A DNA stretch of 64,000 bases from Stratiolaelaps scimitus (Eukaryota; Arthropoda; Arachnida; Mesostigmata; Laelapidae). This document shows positions 14,291 to 27,186 of the stretch, piece after piece. The stretch spans positions 30,993,501 through 31,057,500 of the forward strand of contig JABWDB010000001.1 in assembly GCA_019614645.1 (NCBI GenBank), in the 5' to 3' direction. The position numbers and the translations under genes are program-made. Within the stretch, counting starts at the first letter, position 1; each line of letters starts with the position of its first letter. A model generated the notes under the pieces. It saw only the letters and a list, made by a program, of their open reading frames with translations, ran no database searches and was not told where the DNA came from.

Positions 14291-14368
14291 CCAGCTTATG
14301 TTTCAGAAACATTTCTGTGTGTGAAAGCTGGACACACAGAGACATTTCAGTCTCGATGTGTCCAGCTT
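14291..14368. repeat. Alternating inverted repeats forming a compact hairpin
   Basis: AAGCTGGACACA (14325-14336) pairs perfectly with TGTGTCCAGCTT (14357-14368). Inside it GAGAC pairs with GTCTC around a 6-nt loop after a 2x2 mismatch. A third copy of CCAGCTT at 14291 can pair with the same AAGCTGG, giving two mutually exclusive folds. Between them sits the palindrome GTTTCAGAAAC. At 44 nt the main hairpin is short for a microRNA precursor. Confidence 0.5.
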
Positions 14369-15049
14369 CTCAGGGGTCACATGAAGTTCTATCTAATACC
14401 ATGTTTTTCCTGATGAACTTGCGGGTCAAACTCGTTTGAAACTCAATACTCTGAGACTCATCAAACCTGAACACACAAGTGAAACACTCGCAATTTTCTC
14501 TAGTTAAGATGGGCCCCGCTTATTTTTATTTTGGGGGATACTGTATTTTTTACTGCCGATCCAAAAGGTCACACAACACCACGGCACACCATCAGCAACG
14601 CTCGAATTGATCCCATAGTGAACCTGAGACAAGGATATCAGCGACCCTTCAGAGAGAGATCAGAGGGAAAGCCAAGTGGGCGATACCTAAAAAGTCAATA
14701 GTCATAAAGCTCTCCGAGTTCTTCTCGCAGTCTGAGATATCGTAAACAGCGTTGCTGCCATACGCTCCCTCGACGTAGTTACTCAGCTTACTGCCAATTT
14801 TACTATTACAAACGCTACTGTTGCCATCACCAATCTGCTGCAAGCGGCAGATTTCTGTTCGAATCCCAGCTTCGCTAGGCGCCCACTCCAGGTTAGACTT
14901 AATGTTAAACTTCCGTGTACTCCAGATGGCGAGAAATCCCACTCCAGGTCACACCAACCTAGTCACAACGACGCTCTCACAGATTCATAGACACACACAC
15001 ACGCACACATCTCTGCCCCAATTCAAGGCCCGTTCCCAACTCGTTCGCG

Positions 15050-15780
15050 AGAATGGAGTCCTGTAGCGTGAAGCGTATAGCTTGTGGCTGGGCACACCTG
15101 GGCGTCTTCCCAGCGCTTCTAGACGCCCTCGGCCGAGGAGTTATTTTGGTTGATGGCCGCCTCCGGTTGAAGCGCTGCAGCCGTCGCTACCGCCGCCACC
15201 GCCGTCGCTCCCAACTAAGCGGCTCTCTTCTAGTAGGCAGCTGCCGCTGCCACCCGTAGCGACCAGCCAGAGCAACTACGCCGGCCGCCGGCGGGTGCTG
15301 TCCTGACCATCCACAACTTCGGCGGCTGCTGCTGCTGCCCTCCCATTGCTTCGTGGCTGCTGCGTTTATGTGTGGCTGTCTGATGGCCCGGTTGCCTGCC
15401 TAAGCGAACTGCTCCGAGACTCCAGGGGCTGGCAACGGCCGCCTTCTTGCGGCAGGCGCACGCCTTCATCACAACGAAAGAGCAACGGCGGAGCTAGATC
15501 TAGCTCACTTCGGCGGCTAGGTGGCTGCATGTAGTCCCCTCACCGCCCTCACCACGAACTGCCGCCCTCACGAAGGTTGCCCGAATCGGCCACACGCCGC
15601 CGCAGTCACTGCCTTGGAACACGGCAAACACGGCCAACAAGCACGACGGCGGCGGCGGTGGCGGCTTCGCGGTGGGCCTCGCGGGCACCACGAAGCTTCA
15701 CCTATATGCGCCACGCTGACGCAGAGGCCGCGATCTGACAGCTCGCTCTCAGGCAACAACCTAACCCGTTCGGGTTAGTT
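15050..15780. promoter_or_regulatory. GC-rich island
   Basis: CpG-rich, with GCC/GCT triplets and open frames on both strands. No recognisable protein is encoded. The function is unknown; a promoter or noncoding exon is possible. Confidence 0.2.
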
Positions 15781-15810
15781 TGTTGCTTGCTTGCTTGAGC
15801 TTGCTTGCAT
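15761..15810. repeat. 18-bp palindrome followed by (GCTT)n
   Basis: CTAACCCG and CGGGTTAG (15761-15778) are exact inverted copies around TT. A short degenerate GCTT tandem repeat follows. It sits at the right edge of a GC-rich island. Confidence 0.5.
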
Positions 15811-16324
15811 TCTACGTATCATCATTATATAGGGTGGATCGGTCGCCGTGTACTTGACGAGCAGCACGCCGTTCGCTGCGCTCAGTAGTGCCGCCGAGTG
15901 CGTATTACTATGGCAGAGAAGGGCCTCGCGTTGAATGCCTAGAACCCCTGGGGGCCCAGATCCGCGTCCCAGCTATCCCTTATCTGACGTTCGACCCGTA
16001 CCCTCGAGTGCTTTCAATAGAGACGGAGCGTCTCTGACGGCCACGTCGTGGCGAAACGGACGGCGCTTCTCGGATGAGCGGTCAGAAGTACGTGACCCGA
16101 CGTTCGTCGTCTTTTTCACTGGGTGAAAAAGCTACACTGAATTCGAGACGACGCTTGGTGAGGTCAGGGTTGAGGAGGAGTTCACGGGGGATTGACAGCC
16201 GGTTTTTAGCTCCCCCATTGACCACATCACATGAGGTGGATAGCATGCCAATGGCGTTGCATCGAAGAAAAATAAAACGAAGACAACGAGACGTAGAATA
16301 GATGAATGTAAAGACCCGTCCGTA

Positions 16325-16389
16325 CGTGTGTGCTTGGCGGGACAATTTGAAATTCAATTCATTTCAAATGTTCGCGCCAAGCCGACACG
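16325..16389 (+). ncRNA. Candidate pre-microRNA hairpin (65 nt)
   Basis: Pairing is CGTGT (16325-16329) with ACACG (16385-16389); a 2x2 mismatch; GCTTGGCG (16332-16339) with CGCCAAGC (16375-16382), 8 bp; an irregular region (GGACA against GTTCG) with about three pairs; then ATTTGAAA (16345-16352) with TTTCAAAT (16362-16369), 8 bp. The loop is 9 nt. Overall about 24 bp of imperfect stem in 65 nt, within the usual precursor size. I recognise no known microRNA seed. As with any single hairpin, chance or transposon origin is possible. Confidence 0.3.
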
Positions 16390-19300
16390 TGGCCAGACGA
16401 TCTTTAGATGCATATATGATGGACGTTTAACGTCTTGTTAACATTCATACAGGCACTGTGCGTGCAACCAATGAACTTTTGGCGATGTTTGCATCTAGTA
16501 GCGGTCAATAGTTTCACAGCAGAAGAATTCAAGAACGTATATTTATTTATAAACTCCGGATTGGTGTCAAATACAGAATATGTACAAGAGGGGGGCTGGT
16601 TCAGGGGGCGGTTCGATAAAACCGTCAGAGGCAGCAATACGCAGGACATCTATTTTTGTATTTGTCCTACGAACTCGACTTAGTTGATAATAGCGTGCAC
16701 GCATTCATTTCCGCATAATTGTTGTATCACAACTATCTGATGATGTGGTAAAGGTGACATGTGAAGGGTTTTCAGAAGAAGTCTTAGCGTTTTCAGGTGG
16801 AACGTACTGATAAACTGTGCTTGAAATACTTGCGTCTCCATTGGAGGTGACATGGAGAGGTATCAACGACCCTGATTTTGTCTTCAGTTGAGTGCTCGTT
16901 TTACATTTCCAATCCACGCAAAATACAAATTAAAATATCCAAAATCACGGGGTTGCTCGCTAATGGTATTTGTATGGGAATGATTACCAATGGTTTGAAA
17001 TGGGTACCGTCAATGTGTTCTGTTCTGCCACTGTTCAAAGCCCACCCTTTTTTTTTCTGTGGGGCGTTTCGGGAATGCTTGATGCACACGGATTCACAAA
17101 CCCGTTTTTTCCCTCTCAGACCCAAGGCTTGGAAATTGCTAGGCATTAGTTCGATTCAAAGCACACCCTATGAAACAAACCCCACACTCGGAATAAACGC
17201 CATAAAGCTGAGCCCGCACACGAAACAGACGAATTTTCCAGCAATCATACATTGTTCGCTATTACATCCGGATTGAACTATCGGCCGATGTTTATCATAA
17301 ATGAATGGGTGCCATCAAGCAACGTATGATTTAGAGGGTGGTGAATCTACTGTACTTTAGTCTACCTAGAGCCAGAGAGAATGTCTTCTATTCGTTTCGT
17401 TTATTTAAATTCAATCCGTCTGCCAATGTTGAACGGCAACCAGCAGATCCACTCCTGTCATTCACATACGCTCACTTCCCCTATACCGAAGGATAGTGCT
17501 TCATATAATGTTGAACGAGGAACTTCCTTTTTGGGTTCCCTAATGCCGGTTCCGCTGCTGTTGCTCCATCCGCCACCGCCGCCTACGGACCCTGCTGCTC
17601 TTCACCATGCCCGTATCGGGTCCACTCGACTCGAGCGGGCGGTGGGTGACGCAGCTCGCTCAGTAACTCGGAACGAACGGGAAATCTCCACGTCTATAGT
17701 CTGGAATAGTGCGCTACCCTACATGGGAGCACCACCATTGCTGTTGGCCTTGGTCTCACCCGAAAACCCGGTAGACGAAGCGGGACCGGACCATTCAAAG
17801 TTTACGAGCGTCGTTGCTTCCACCGGTAGGTACAGCTGTACACTCACTGGCTATATGCAATCTTAAAGCTTATCTCGACCAGTAGAGTTGTTGAAGGAAA
17901 CGGAGTTGGTTGACAGTAGCTCGCTAACGAAAAGAAGTCATGCCTCCCACAGGCATAGAAACGTATATATGAGTTTACCTTCTTTCTAAGTTAGATAAAT
18001 ATATGCTTTTTGTGACATAATGTTATTTTGTTCGCCGCTTAGATAATTTTAAAGTAGTAATACAATCGTTGGCATCGTAATGTAACGCGGAGTACCGATT
18101 CGCGCAAACAACTTCGTTAGTCTCATATTAGACCATTTGACGAGTGTGGAACACGTTGGCGCGCAGGATCTTTCCTTCTGCAACGCCTGTCCCTCTCGCT
18201 GTCCAGAGGCAGAGAGGCAATGCCATCGCCTTCCTCGGGACAATGTCGGCCTCGGCCCGGCTCCCCAACCAATCCCCCCCCCCCAATTAATTCCTAATTA
18301 ATTTATGTTTGAATAAACCACGAAACCGTTGGCCCATCGTCCAGTTTCGCCTTCTCTTGATTAGCTATAGTTACAAAAGGAGTGGAGAAGCGATGATCCA
18401 ATTCGTCACTCGATTGTCTCAAGAGATGGTGTGGTCACCGCGGCGTTTGAGGACTGCTACAAAGGGCTGTTGGCGCTTATGGACAGTTTCGTTACCCGTA
18501 TACTTAGGTAGCGTTCGGGCGACCAGACCGACGCAACAGTGTTTAGACTCACCGAGACCTTGTGGCTTTTCCACCGGTTCCTCTATCCTTAGTGCGATTT
18601 GCGTTGCCTTGCCGGCAAGCGCTTTGTTGCGCTGCCTTTTGGTTTTCCAATTTCTATCTGTGACCGCCAGCGCTAGCGTTTGTGAACGGGCGAACGAGCG
18701 GACCTGAGGCAGGCCCCAGTAGCACAGCATGAGCTGCGGAGCTGATCCACGAGGAGAGGTGGAGTGGAAAAGAGATTGACTCCTGTTGACTCAACTGTTG
18801 ATGGTGTTGACAGCCAAGAGCTGGAGGGTCCTAGCGCTCTGCGGGCCGCAGACGGTGAGTGGACTGGTTGGCTGGCTGACTGACACTCTTGCTTCTGCTT
18901 CTACTTGTTCCCTGCCGGCTACCGCAGCGATCCCCATCCCGTCAAGGCCCGGGGGCGTCGGGGTGGCATTGGCACCGAATGAAACGGTAGACAGTCACTG
19001 CGCTACTTACTACCACTGCGCCGTTTGTGGCCGTACGGTGGCTGGCACCACTGAGGCTGCCACTTAGCAGCCGGTTGTGGGCTCGGGTCGACGGAGCACC
19101 CTGCTGTCGTATAACTGGGCATTGGTCCAATCGCGGTGCGGTCAGCTCCTCGGTCTAGCCCGGGCAAGGCGGACGAGTTCCGGCGGCCAAGAGTCGAAGA
19201 GTTTGATTCTGTGGAATTGTGGCAACGGTGCTAGTTGGTGGTAGTGGTGACGGCAAGTTGGGTAGCTGCTCTCGGCCGCTGTGACCGTGTCTACTTCGAC

Positions 19301-22300
19301 AGATGACCCGAACGCTATCTGTCTCGGCCGGCGAGCGAACGGATTGACCACTTGACGAGAATCGAGTAGCTTGCCGCCACTTTACAGCAGCTTGGACCTG
19401 GTCCGCCATCCACAAATACTATTATACGTAATTGCCTCGACTCGGTGGTATCCTGAATTAACTAACTGGCCGCGCCACAACAGGCGATGCAATGCTCCGC
19501 AGGATAAGCCGCTTGAAGTTACCCACGCACGAGGGCTTATTATTGTGATTACTATTACTATTGCGGTGCCGCTGCTACCAAGTCGCTTAACGTCGAAACA
19601 AACATTTAATCGTACGTGGGCGTGGGTGTGTATTGTAAATTATTGTGATTATATTATACAACAACCATTTTGTCGTGTCTAATAAATACAGCTCAACCAC
19701 ATGACGGGTATGAAATCAAACGAGGATTTCAGCTCTGCCCCGAAGCTTCCACATCCGCTTCATTCTCCGATCTCGCTGTTCGGTGTCCGGCGACTGCGTG
19801 GCCCGCGTGACACACGATCAAACGAATACAAATAAATGTGAACTATTTAGAATGCGCAACAGGCAAGCTGCACACGTGAGCCGGGCGAGCTTCCACCCGG
19901 AGCACAGATTGCTCCCGGGGATTAAGCCGTAGGAGACGGAGGGCGAGGTGGAGGTTCATTAAACGCGTGCCGCATAGGTTACACCAGTCGTACGTATGCA
20001 CGCTCATGTATACGCTCATCGCTAGCTCGCTCAGAGTGTGTATGGGTATATATATGTGTGTGTGTACCGGCGAGCTCTCCATGTCTCTCTCCCGTATGCT
20101 GTCTCTGCTTGTGCGTCCACTATCGTTGGAGTGCCGTTGAGTTTTGCTCTCTCTCTCTCTCTCTGTAACGCTTGTAACGACTGCAAGCTGAGCGGAGGTA
20201 GAGCGAAAACGCTGACCGGAACACTCGGGTCGCGGATCAACGTCATGGCGCTCTGCTGTCACCCTGTCTGTGGGAGATCATGCATGTGGGCATGCTTACG
20301 GGGTCGAGAGGTTGAATACGAGGGCGAATACTACCTTGAATGGCAGGTTAGTTGTAGTGGAAAGCGTGCCCTTCGGTAGTCGAGCGCTCTCCAGCGTCTT
20401 CGCAAACAATGCTCGCCCCGTGGCCTGCCAGCTAGGATGACACACTTCAGTGAATTTCTCTTAGTACGTGTGCATGACCCAAGCACTCTACGCGAACGCA
20501 TCAATTCGTAACAAGCCGACATCAGCATCTGGCTACGTTAGTAATAACGCCAAGTGCCAAGTAGACCAAACTGACGGGGGGAAAGATCGCAGGTGATAGA
20601 TAGAGACATCATTTTCTCGTGACACAAGGCCGCCTCCGAATCTCGAATATTTACTCTGGCTTTGTTTTGCACCGGCAAAATATAGTAGCCGATTTTAAAC
20701 CCGACCAAAAAGTTTCGTTGTACTTACACACTCAACAGGCCATTATATGTCGGCCGCCGTCGCTTACTGCAAATAAAGTGAAGCCTTGGCTTCTTCTTAT
20801 GCTACAACGATGACACATTTGAATCGCTGAATCAGTCAAAACATGTCGGCGTGTCGTACGATTTGTACCGACCATTGAATATTGGTTCTGGCTCGTCGAG
20901 TTCGGCCAGCTACGATCGATTTCTAGGTTTGAATGTAGGTGTGCTCCTCAGGTTTCCGCCGATGACAACGACACCGACCAGCGTGAGGCCCGTGTGGTTT
21001 TATTCGTAGAACACAGAACAGATGGGACAGCGTTTTTCCCCTCTGAGAAAAGGATTTGGCGGTAGCTTGACAAAAACAAGCTCGCGTAATATCTGTTTAG
21101 AAATGCCGTAACGTTGGCCCTGCGCGTTATCCATTACCTGCCGCAGGGGTTCGCCGGCCTATATTCTCGTTAGCGTCCTTGTTCTAACCAGGTCTTTTGC
21201 CAGGAGAATCACACTTGCACAAACCTGTCTCGTTCGTCGCCCGCTCACTGCCGTCGTATTCTTGTGGACGTAGAGCTGCGGAGAATGCTGGCCACAGCCG
21301 TGTAAAGCTCGGATAGCTGTTTTGGTTAACCAAACCCTCTCCCCGCTTCGTTACTCGGCTGTTTTGTGGAAATAAGCAAAGTGTCTCTGTTCAACCCCCT
21401 CGTGCTGCTGAGAGTTCCGCCGGAGCCAACTAGCAGATGAACGGGCCGTTGCAATGGCAGTGGCGACAATGGCAACGTCTCATACAATATACAACTGCGG
21501 CCTCCGCGCGCCGAGCTTTGAACGCAACACCAGCGCGGGATTATCCACCAAGGTAGATGTTAACCAAACGAGGTGAGGTTACCCGAGTTGAATCTCTCGT
21601 AGTCGAAAGCACCACGAATGGGAGCCCCCACTAGACTAGTGGGTCTTCCGTTCCATCTGCGTAGGCCGAATGCACCGAATGACGGTGCAGCAGCACACGC
21701 AACGGTCCACCAACTGTGCGGCAGGCTATTAGGGACTATGGCAGGCAGAGAAGAACAACAAGAAAAATGTGAGGATGGAATGAACAGAAGAACTAGTGGC
21801 GATGCCAGCGAGAACAGCAACAGCAACAACAACGGTTGTAGGAGCAGATTGAACACAGCGCACCTTAGTACAGCGTCGTTCGCCTAAGCGGGGATAAGCG
21901 GCGCAAGTCGCAATGTCACCCCTCAGAGATTTGCACACGCTCACAACCTGTCGTCACAAACGTCCTGGATTGAACATGAGCAGGTGAAGAAAAAAAGCCT
22001 GAAGAGCTCGTCTCTACGATCATTGTCAGGAAGGAGCTGCCCCTTGGCCGAAAATGCCAAAGCGTTCTGTTGGCAAGCAACAAAGGAACGAAATAACAAG
22101 CAAGATATATATATATATATATACATACAGGGCAGTATCAGCTAAGGGCCACTGTCCGCGGGACTATTCGCGCTACTTTCACTAAATGAGCTATTATTAT
22201 TCGATCCTGTTCGATATTCTTCGATTCGTGTTCCATACGTCAGAACAAATAGCTCTCTCCTTGTCTATCTCACCGTCTACAGCCACCACATATAAATTCT

Positions 22301-23099
22301 GCTGCGTTCGATAGTATCAATGTAATTGCTTGATTTGGGTCAAGTACGTCGTTCACTTAACACGTGTTAAGGGTGTGTATCGGTGGCTCAAAATCAATCG
22401 GTCGATACGATGCCGTGAATATAACAGCCGGCAGGGAACGGCCGATAGACGACAAACATAATTATTCGCCGAATTCATCATCCAACCTGGCTAGAGGAAG
22501 ATACATATGTGATTATACGAGAATCAGTGACAAACGACATCTATGCACTCTGCAGAAACATTAAACGCTGTCGTCAATAGGTGGGTCGTCAGATCAGCTG
22601 GCGTCAGTGTGCAGGGTAGTCGCCTCAGGTACTACTAGGTGATCATTTTGGTGTAATTAACAAGTAACAGAGTCGAGTGATACCAAGTTGGCGTCAGAAT
22701 CCAGATGATTAAAGGGCGATAGCGGTGCTTGGTCTTGGCTCACATTGATATGATCCGATTCTCAACGGCCTCCAGCGGCGACGAGCCACAATTCACATCG
22801 CGGAGTGAGGCGTTTATCGAGTAGCCGTTTCGATGAACGGCATCGAAATAATTATATCTCCTCTATAATATTACACGCGATTATGCTACTTGCTCGTTCG
22901 ATTATAGCGTCAACCGGATGTAGCCGTCAAAAAGCGGGAACCTTGAATAGGTATTGCCCGCCGAGCAACCGGCAACGGAATCGTCCGATCAGAGAATACT
23001 GCTCTGAACAGAGGCAAAAATAGGGGTAGACGGGCGTTTTGATCCAAGCAGGCAAGTTTGGCAAAGGTTAGCAAGGTGGAGCAGATTTGACGACGAGGT
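16390..23099. other. Noncoding stretch without a supported gene
   Basis: Contains an 11-C run at 18274-18284 followed by AATTAATT repeats, a (CT)n at 20147-20165, and a moderately GC-rich zone at about 18400-19400 with a donor-like GTGAGT at 18854. Frames of 130-160 codons at 16878-17276 and 17381-17866 (+) encode nothing I recognise. Confidence 0.55.
22105..22123. repeat. (AT)n microsatellite
   Basis: About 9 AT units. Confidence 0.9.
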
Positions 23100-24250
23100 C
23101 TGCGATCACGTTCACCTCCATGACCCCTTCTCCTCGACGCTCGTTCGTCTAAAGGGTCCCTGCGCCCTCAACCCATCGAGTCGTGCCCGGCCACCCGGTT
23201 TATGCCTGAAACTGGGACCTCGCTCTAGCATGCCTGTCTGATACCGATCTGCGGCACGAGTTTCCGGCCACTCTAGCACCACCACCACCACCGTCCGCCA
23301 CCGCCGCTCGGGTCCCACTTCTGATCGTTCGCTAGCTCGAGCAGCGAGTCTTGCTTTTTTTTGTTCGTCCCTCTCCTGAGAGATTGCGCGCAGCGAAAAA
23401 TACAGTTCGTTGTGCTTCTACGCAGCCGGTTTAGATGGTTGCTAGCCGAATCGTAGTTCATACGGTGCCGTCTGAACGTTCAGCCAGTCACTGAGCTCAG
23501 CGAGGCATATTTGGAGGCGCGGCACCTTCTCCGGGCCGCGCTACGGGCCCGTCTCGTCGTGCGGCGCCTTGCCCCTCATATTATTTTGCTTTCTATGCAC
23601 TTGTGCTACTATCTTCAATATTGCCCTTTCGGACGTTCGTTCGGATGTTCTGCACTTCCGAATTCTGCCGCCGACGTCGCCGCCGCCGCCGCCGCCGCCG
23701 CCGCCTGTTCCTGAAGAACCACCACCCCTGCTAGTGCTGCGCCCATCGTTGCTACTGACGCTGGTGCGCGAACCTGACGTCCAAAACGATCGGGTGGACC
23801 GGTTTGACCGGTCGATTCCCATGTTGTCGATCAGATGCGACCGGACGCCATCGAGTGCACACTAGCACTCGGTCGGAGGTACAGGCAGCGCCATTTCCAG
23901 AAGAAGACCCACTCGTCTTTTTGTTCCGAATTCGACCTCAGTTTCAATCCTACCCATTCCACCGCCCAAAAGATCCCCGCTCAAAAGCTGAGCAGCGCCG
24001 GCCCCTCTACCCGACGTCGACTAGCCCCCGAGGACCGGCCGGCATTTGCGGTTCTGCGGTGCACTGGCGGGCTGCAGCAGCAGGAGCGCCGACGACACTT
24101 ATCGGAAGGGAGGAAACGGGAGAGGCAGGACATCCAACCGTCGAAGAATCTCGATGTCGTCCATTTTTCGTTCAATCCGAATGTGTATATGTCTGGGGCT
24201 CCGCGGTGCGGCCCTTCCTCCCCAGTCTCGGGAGCCCTCTCCCGCTAGAA
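23100..24250. promoter_or_regulatory. GC-rich island with CCG repeat
   Basis: Holds a (CCG)n run at about 23680-23704, polyproline-like frames on the + strand and glycine-rich frames on the - strand. The frames overlap and encode no recognisable domain. It could be a CpG-island-like regulatory region. Confidence 0.2.
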
Positions 24251-24425
24251 ATCACAAAACAATGACTATAGTTATAAATCATATTTCCCTGCGTGGTTAT
24301 TTCCATCGAGCTGTCCATCAAGGATAGGAACAGGTCAGTGAACGTTTAAGTGAGTACAGGGAGACGAAACTCCGCTTTCCAACATTTCGACATTGGCCGA
24401 CTTTAAACCACTACGGGCGCCACCC

Positions 24426-24447
24426 AGCGCCGGTTTAGCGCCGGTTT
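24426..24447. repeat. Two-copy 11-bp direct tandem repeat
   Basis: AGCGCCGGTTT occurs twice in a row at the edge of a GC-rich region. Confidence 0.85.
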
Positions 24448-25092
24448 AGGTTGAAGTATTGCGGTTTAGCAGCTTAGGATACATTTTCTTTCAGATAAAA
24501 CGAGACAACTGTGATCCTATCACAGCAATGCCTATAATATATCTGAGTTTTTATTTTGGCCAGCCAGTTGTGTCGGATAGATTGGTCAAGGAATCAGTTG
24601 TAATGGTCAGAATCGGTGCAATGATCAGTTGTCAAAGCCGTTTATCGTGCAAATGTCGAATTTCGTATCGGCTTCATCTGCCCCGCAGCTAAGATTGAGT
24701 TTATCTGACATTACTCACGGTGGGCGTTATCAACCAGAGTGCACATTATTCTACCCTGTTGCTCATCCAATCTGAAGGTAGACAGAACTACGCGTCCGCA
24801 GCGGCTCTCAGTCGTGCTCTCGGAGAAAGGCAGTCCGGTGCTCGGCACGGTTACCACTACTGCTTCTCGCAGCGTAATGAGAGGCAATTGTACACCTCCT
24901 TGTGGGAACGCAACAATGACTTGGGTAGAAATAGCATGTACGGAGCCATAACTAAGCTGGAGGAAGTGGTTAGATAGCCTGAGGAAGAAAATGCAGCCGT
25001 TGAGTGTTTCACTTTGAGAAATCTCTTGCCTTTGATGACGACCTTCTGAAAAACGTTATTTGGAGAATTCCGTTTATAAGTGATACCTCTGT

Positions 25093-25121
25093 GTTATTAT
25101 TATTATTATTATTATTATTAA
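25093..25121. repeat. (TTA)n microsatellite
   Basis: About 9 TTA units. Confidence 0.95.
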
Positions 25122-26106
25122 TTTAGTTATCATACTGTTGTAGCGTCTGAGATTGTAGAGTCTGCCAGACTTTGGTCCCTAGCTATATGTCCGTTCTGTC
25201 AACCAGCCCAGCACGCTCACTACTGCACCATCAAGGGGACCTGCAGAGATCCTGTACTCGCACATATCTACACGTGGAGGGCATTGTGAGCAGTGTACCT
25301 TCTCTGTTCACCTATGCATTTCCTCTAACCTTTCGTTCCCCTGAGTTGTGACTCAACCTTTCGGCACAGGCGGAATTGAAAGCTGGATCGAATTCGAGAC
25401 GATTCTGCAGTCGGACGTCCCTCCGCCGCAAGCGTGGCGCAATTGTTGCCACCGTAAATTCTGTCTGTATTCATTATTCAACGCTACACTATACCAGTGA
25501 CAGCTACCGACCGACAGACCGACCGCGTGAAGCGGCGTTCAGCATTGGCGCGCTGTCGCCCCAACGTTCGCCTGCTAACATCCAGCGTGCGAACACCCCC
25601 CGGGGCCGGGTGGGCGAATACGAGCGGGACACGAAGACAAAACCAAGGTGTAGGCCGAAGGAAAGTAGCCGCGAGAAGCTGAGCGATACAGACGGATCGA
25701 GGCGAGCTGGGAGAGGAGGCTACAATAAAGACAACGGTCGAATCGTTGAAGGGGAAAAACGCCGGTGGGCCAAGGCAGGAACGAGCTTGCGATGCGGAGA
25801 AATAAGAAACGAACGATTGACACGAAGAAAACACAGAATGAAAGAGAGAGAGAGAGACCACGAATCGAAGGAAATGTATATATATATATGCAGAAACTAT
25901 GGAGGAGGAACAACAGTACAATGGACAGGGGGGATTGGTACATCTGCTCGGACGGAGGAGGCTGTAAGAGATTGGCTGGTAAGGGAAGTTGAAGGGGAAA
26001 TAAAGGATGGCAAGAGCAGTGTGATAACACCAGACGCCAGAGCTGGCCAGATACGATAAAAATGATGACAAAGATAGCAACTATAAGAAGGAAGATAGGC
26101 GAAATT

Positions 26107-26136
26107 TCTCTCTCTCTCTCGGGAGAGAGAGAGAGA
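26107..26136. repeat. (CT)n facing (GA)n: perfect self-complementary microsatellite
   Basis: Fourteen bases of TC repeats (26107-26120) are followed by GG and fourteen bases of GA repeats (26123-26136), which are exact reverse complements. The block can form a cruciform or hairpin and also provides GAGA-factor type sites on both strands. Confidence 0.7.
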
Positions 26137-27107
26137 GTAGTTTCCCTTAGATGGAATCAGAAATATTTAAATAAGCTGGTTAGCTAAAAGAGAAGCATAT
26201 TGTATGGTAGCAATTTCTAATGCGATAGCCAAAGGGTAAGGAGGCCACCGCGTTTACAGCTCACCCCAACTGAATGTTCGGATGGCGGGCATCGCGGTAA
26301 AGCTTCAAGATATGGTAACGGGAGGAAGATAAACGAATCCATTAGAGTGAACAATCCAACTGAAGGGTGCCCCAGTTTACACACCGTTCAGTATGTCATC
26401 CTGGGAGGCATTTAACTTCACGTGCGTCTCATTTCAGTGTATGTTCTGTGATGCCCAAAGTAGCTCAAAACTCGATTGAAGTCTTCTCTTACAGCTATTA
26501 TATTTATCCAAATAACCAAAGAGGGAACCATTTTGGTTCGACGCAACAACTGGCAACTATTGAGTCCCATCGACATGATGATGGTGTATCAACCTGAAGA
26601 AGGCCTCCTGCCGAATAGATCCGTTTGGAGAAGGTTCTCGATAGCGCTTCCGTGTTGCCTTTAGCCTCCTGTCAACCTTTCAGTTCCATTGTCTACCTAT
26701 AGAAAAGGCACGCGTCCACCCCTGCCTGACTCTGTCTGCGTCTTGCTCCAATGGAACATAAATAATACCCTGCTGACCGGCCGAGAGACCACCGAGATCA
26801 GCGGAATCTTCCCCGAGAGGCCTCACGGGTACACGTCCGCTGCTGCGCTGGTGCCCCCTGCCACGGTTGGCGACGACACCAACAATTAGTATTCGAAATG
26901 GGCAAAACGCGAATCTTGCGGAAAAACGAGCGCGTTTGACCTACTCCTTCGCGGCAAATCCACCTTGAAGTCATGCGTTGCGTTTATCCCTGTATAGGAG
27001 AATTGTTCAGGTAGTAGGGATCTAGGTAACATTGTCTTGATCGATGTTTAAACACTGCAGTTTCAGGAACTAGAGAGTCAACGAGCGCACTGACATTCAC
27101 TGGTCAA

Positions 27108-27186
27108 TGGATGTACGTTTGTATATTTACGTTTGTATATTTGATGTACGTTTATATTTATTGTAGTTTGTATATTTATTTATTAT
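27108..27186. repeat. Degenerate AT-rich minisatellite
   Basis: Units related to TACGTTTGTATATT recur about four times with drift, then grade into TTTATTTATTA and a short (GT)n at 27189-27203. Confidence 0.55.

Noticed and set aside
16705..16917. 70-codon - strand frame with Ser/Thr-rich tail-like composition
   Set aside because: No ATG or acceptor at its upstream end and no family recognised; this length is ordinary for chance at this base composition.
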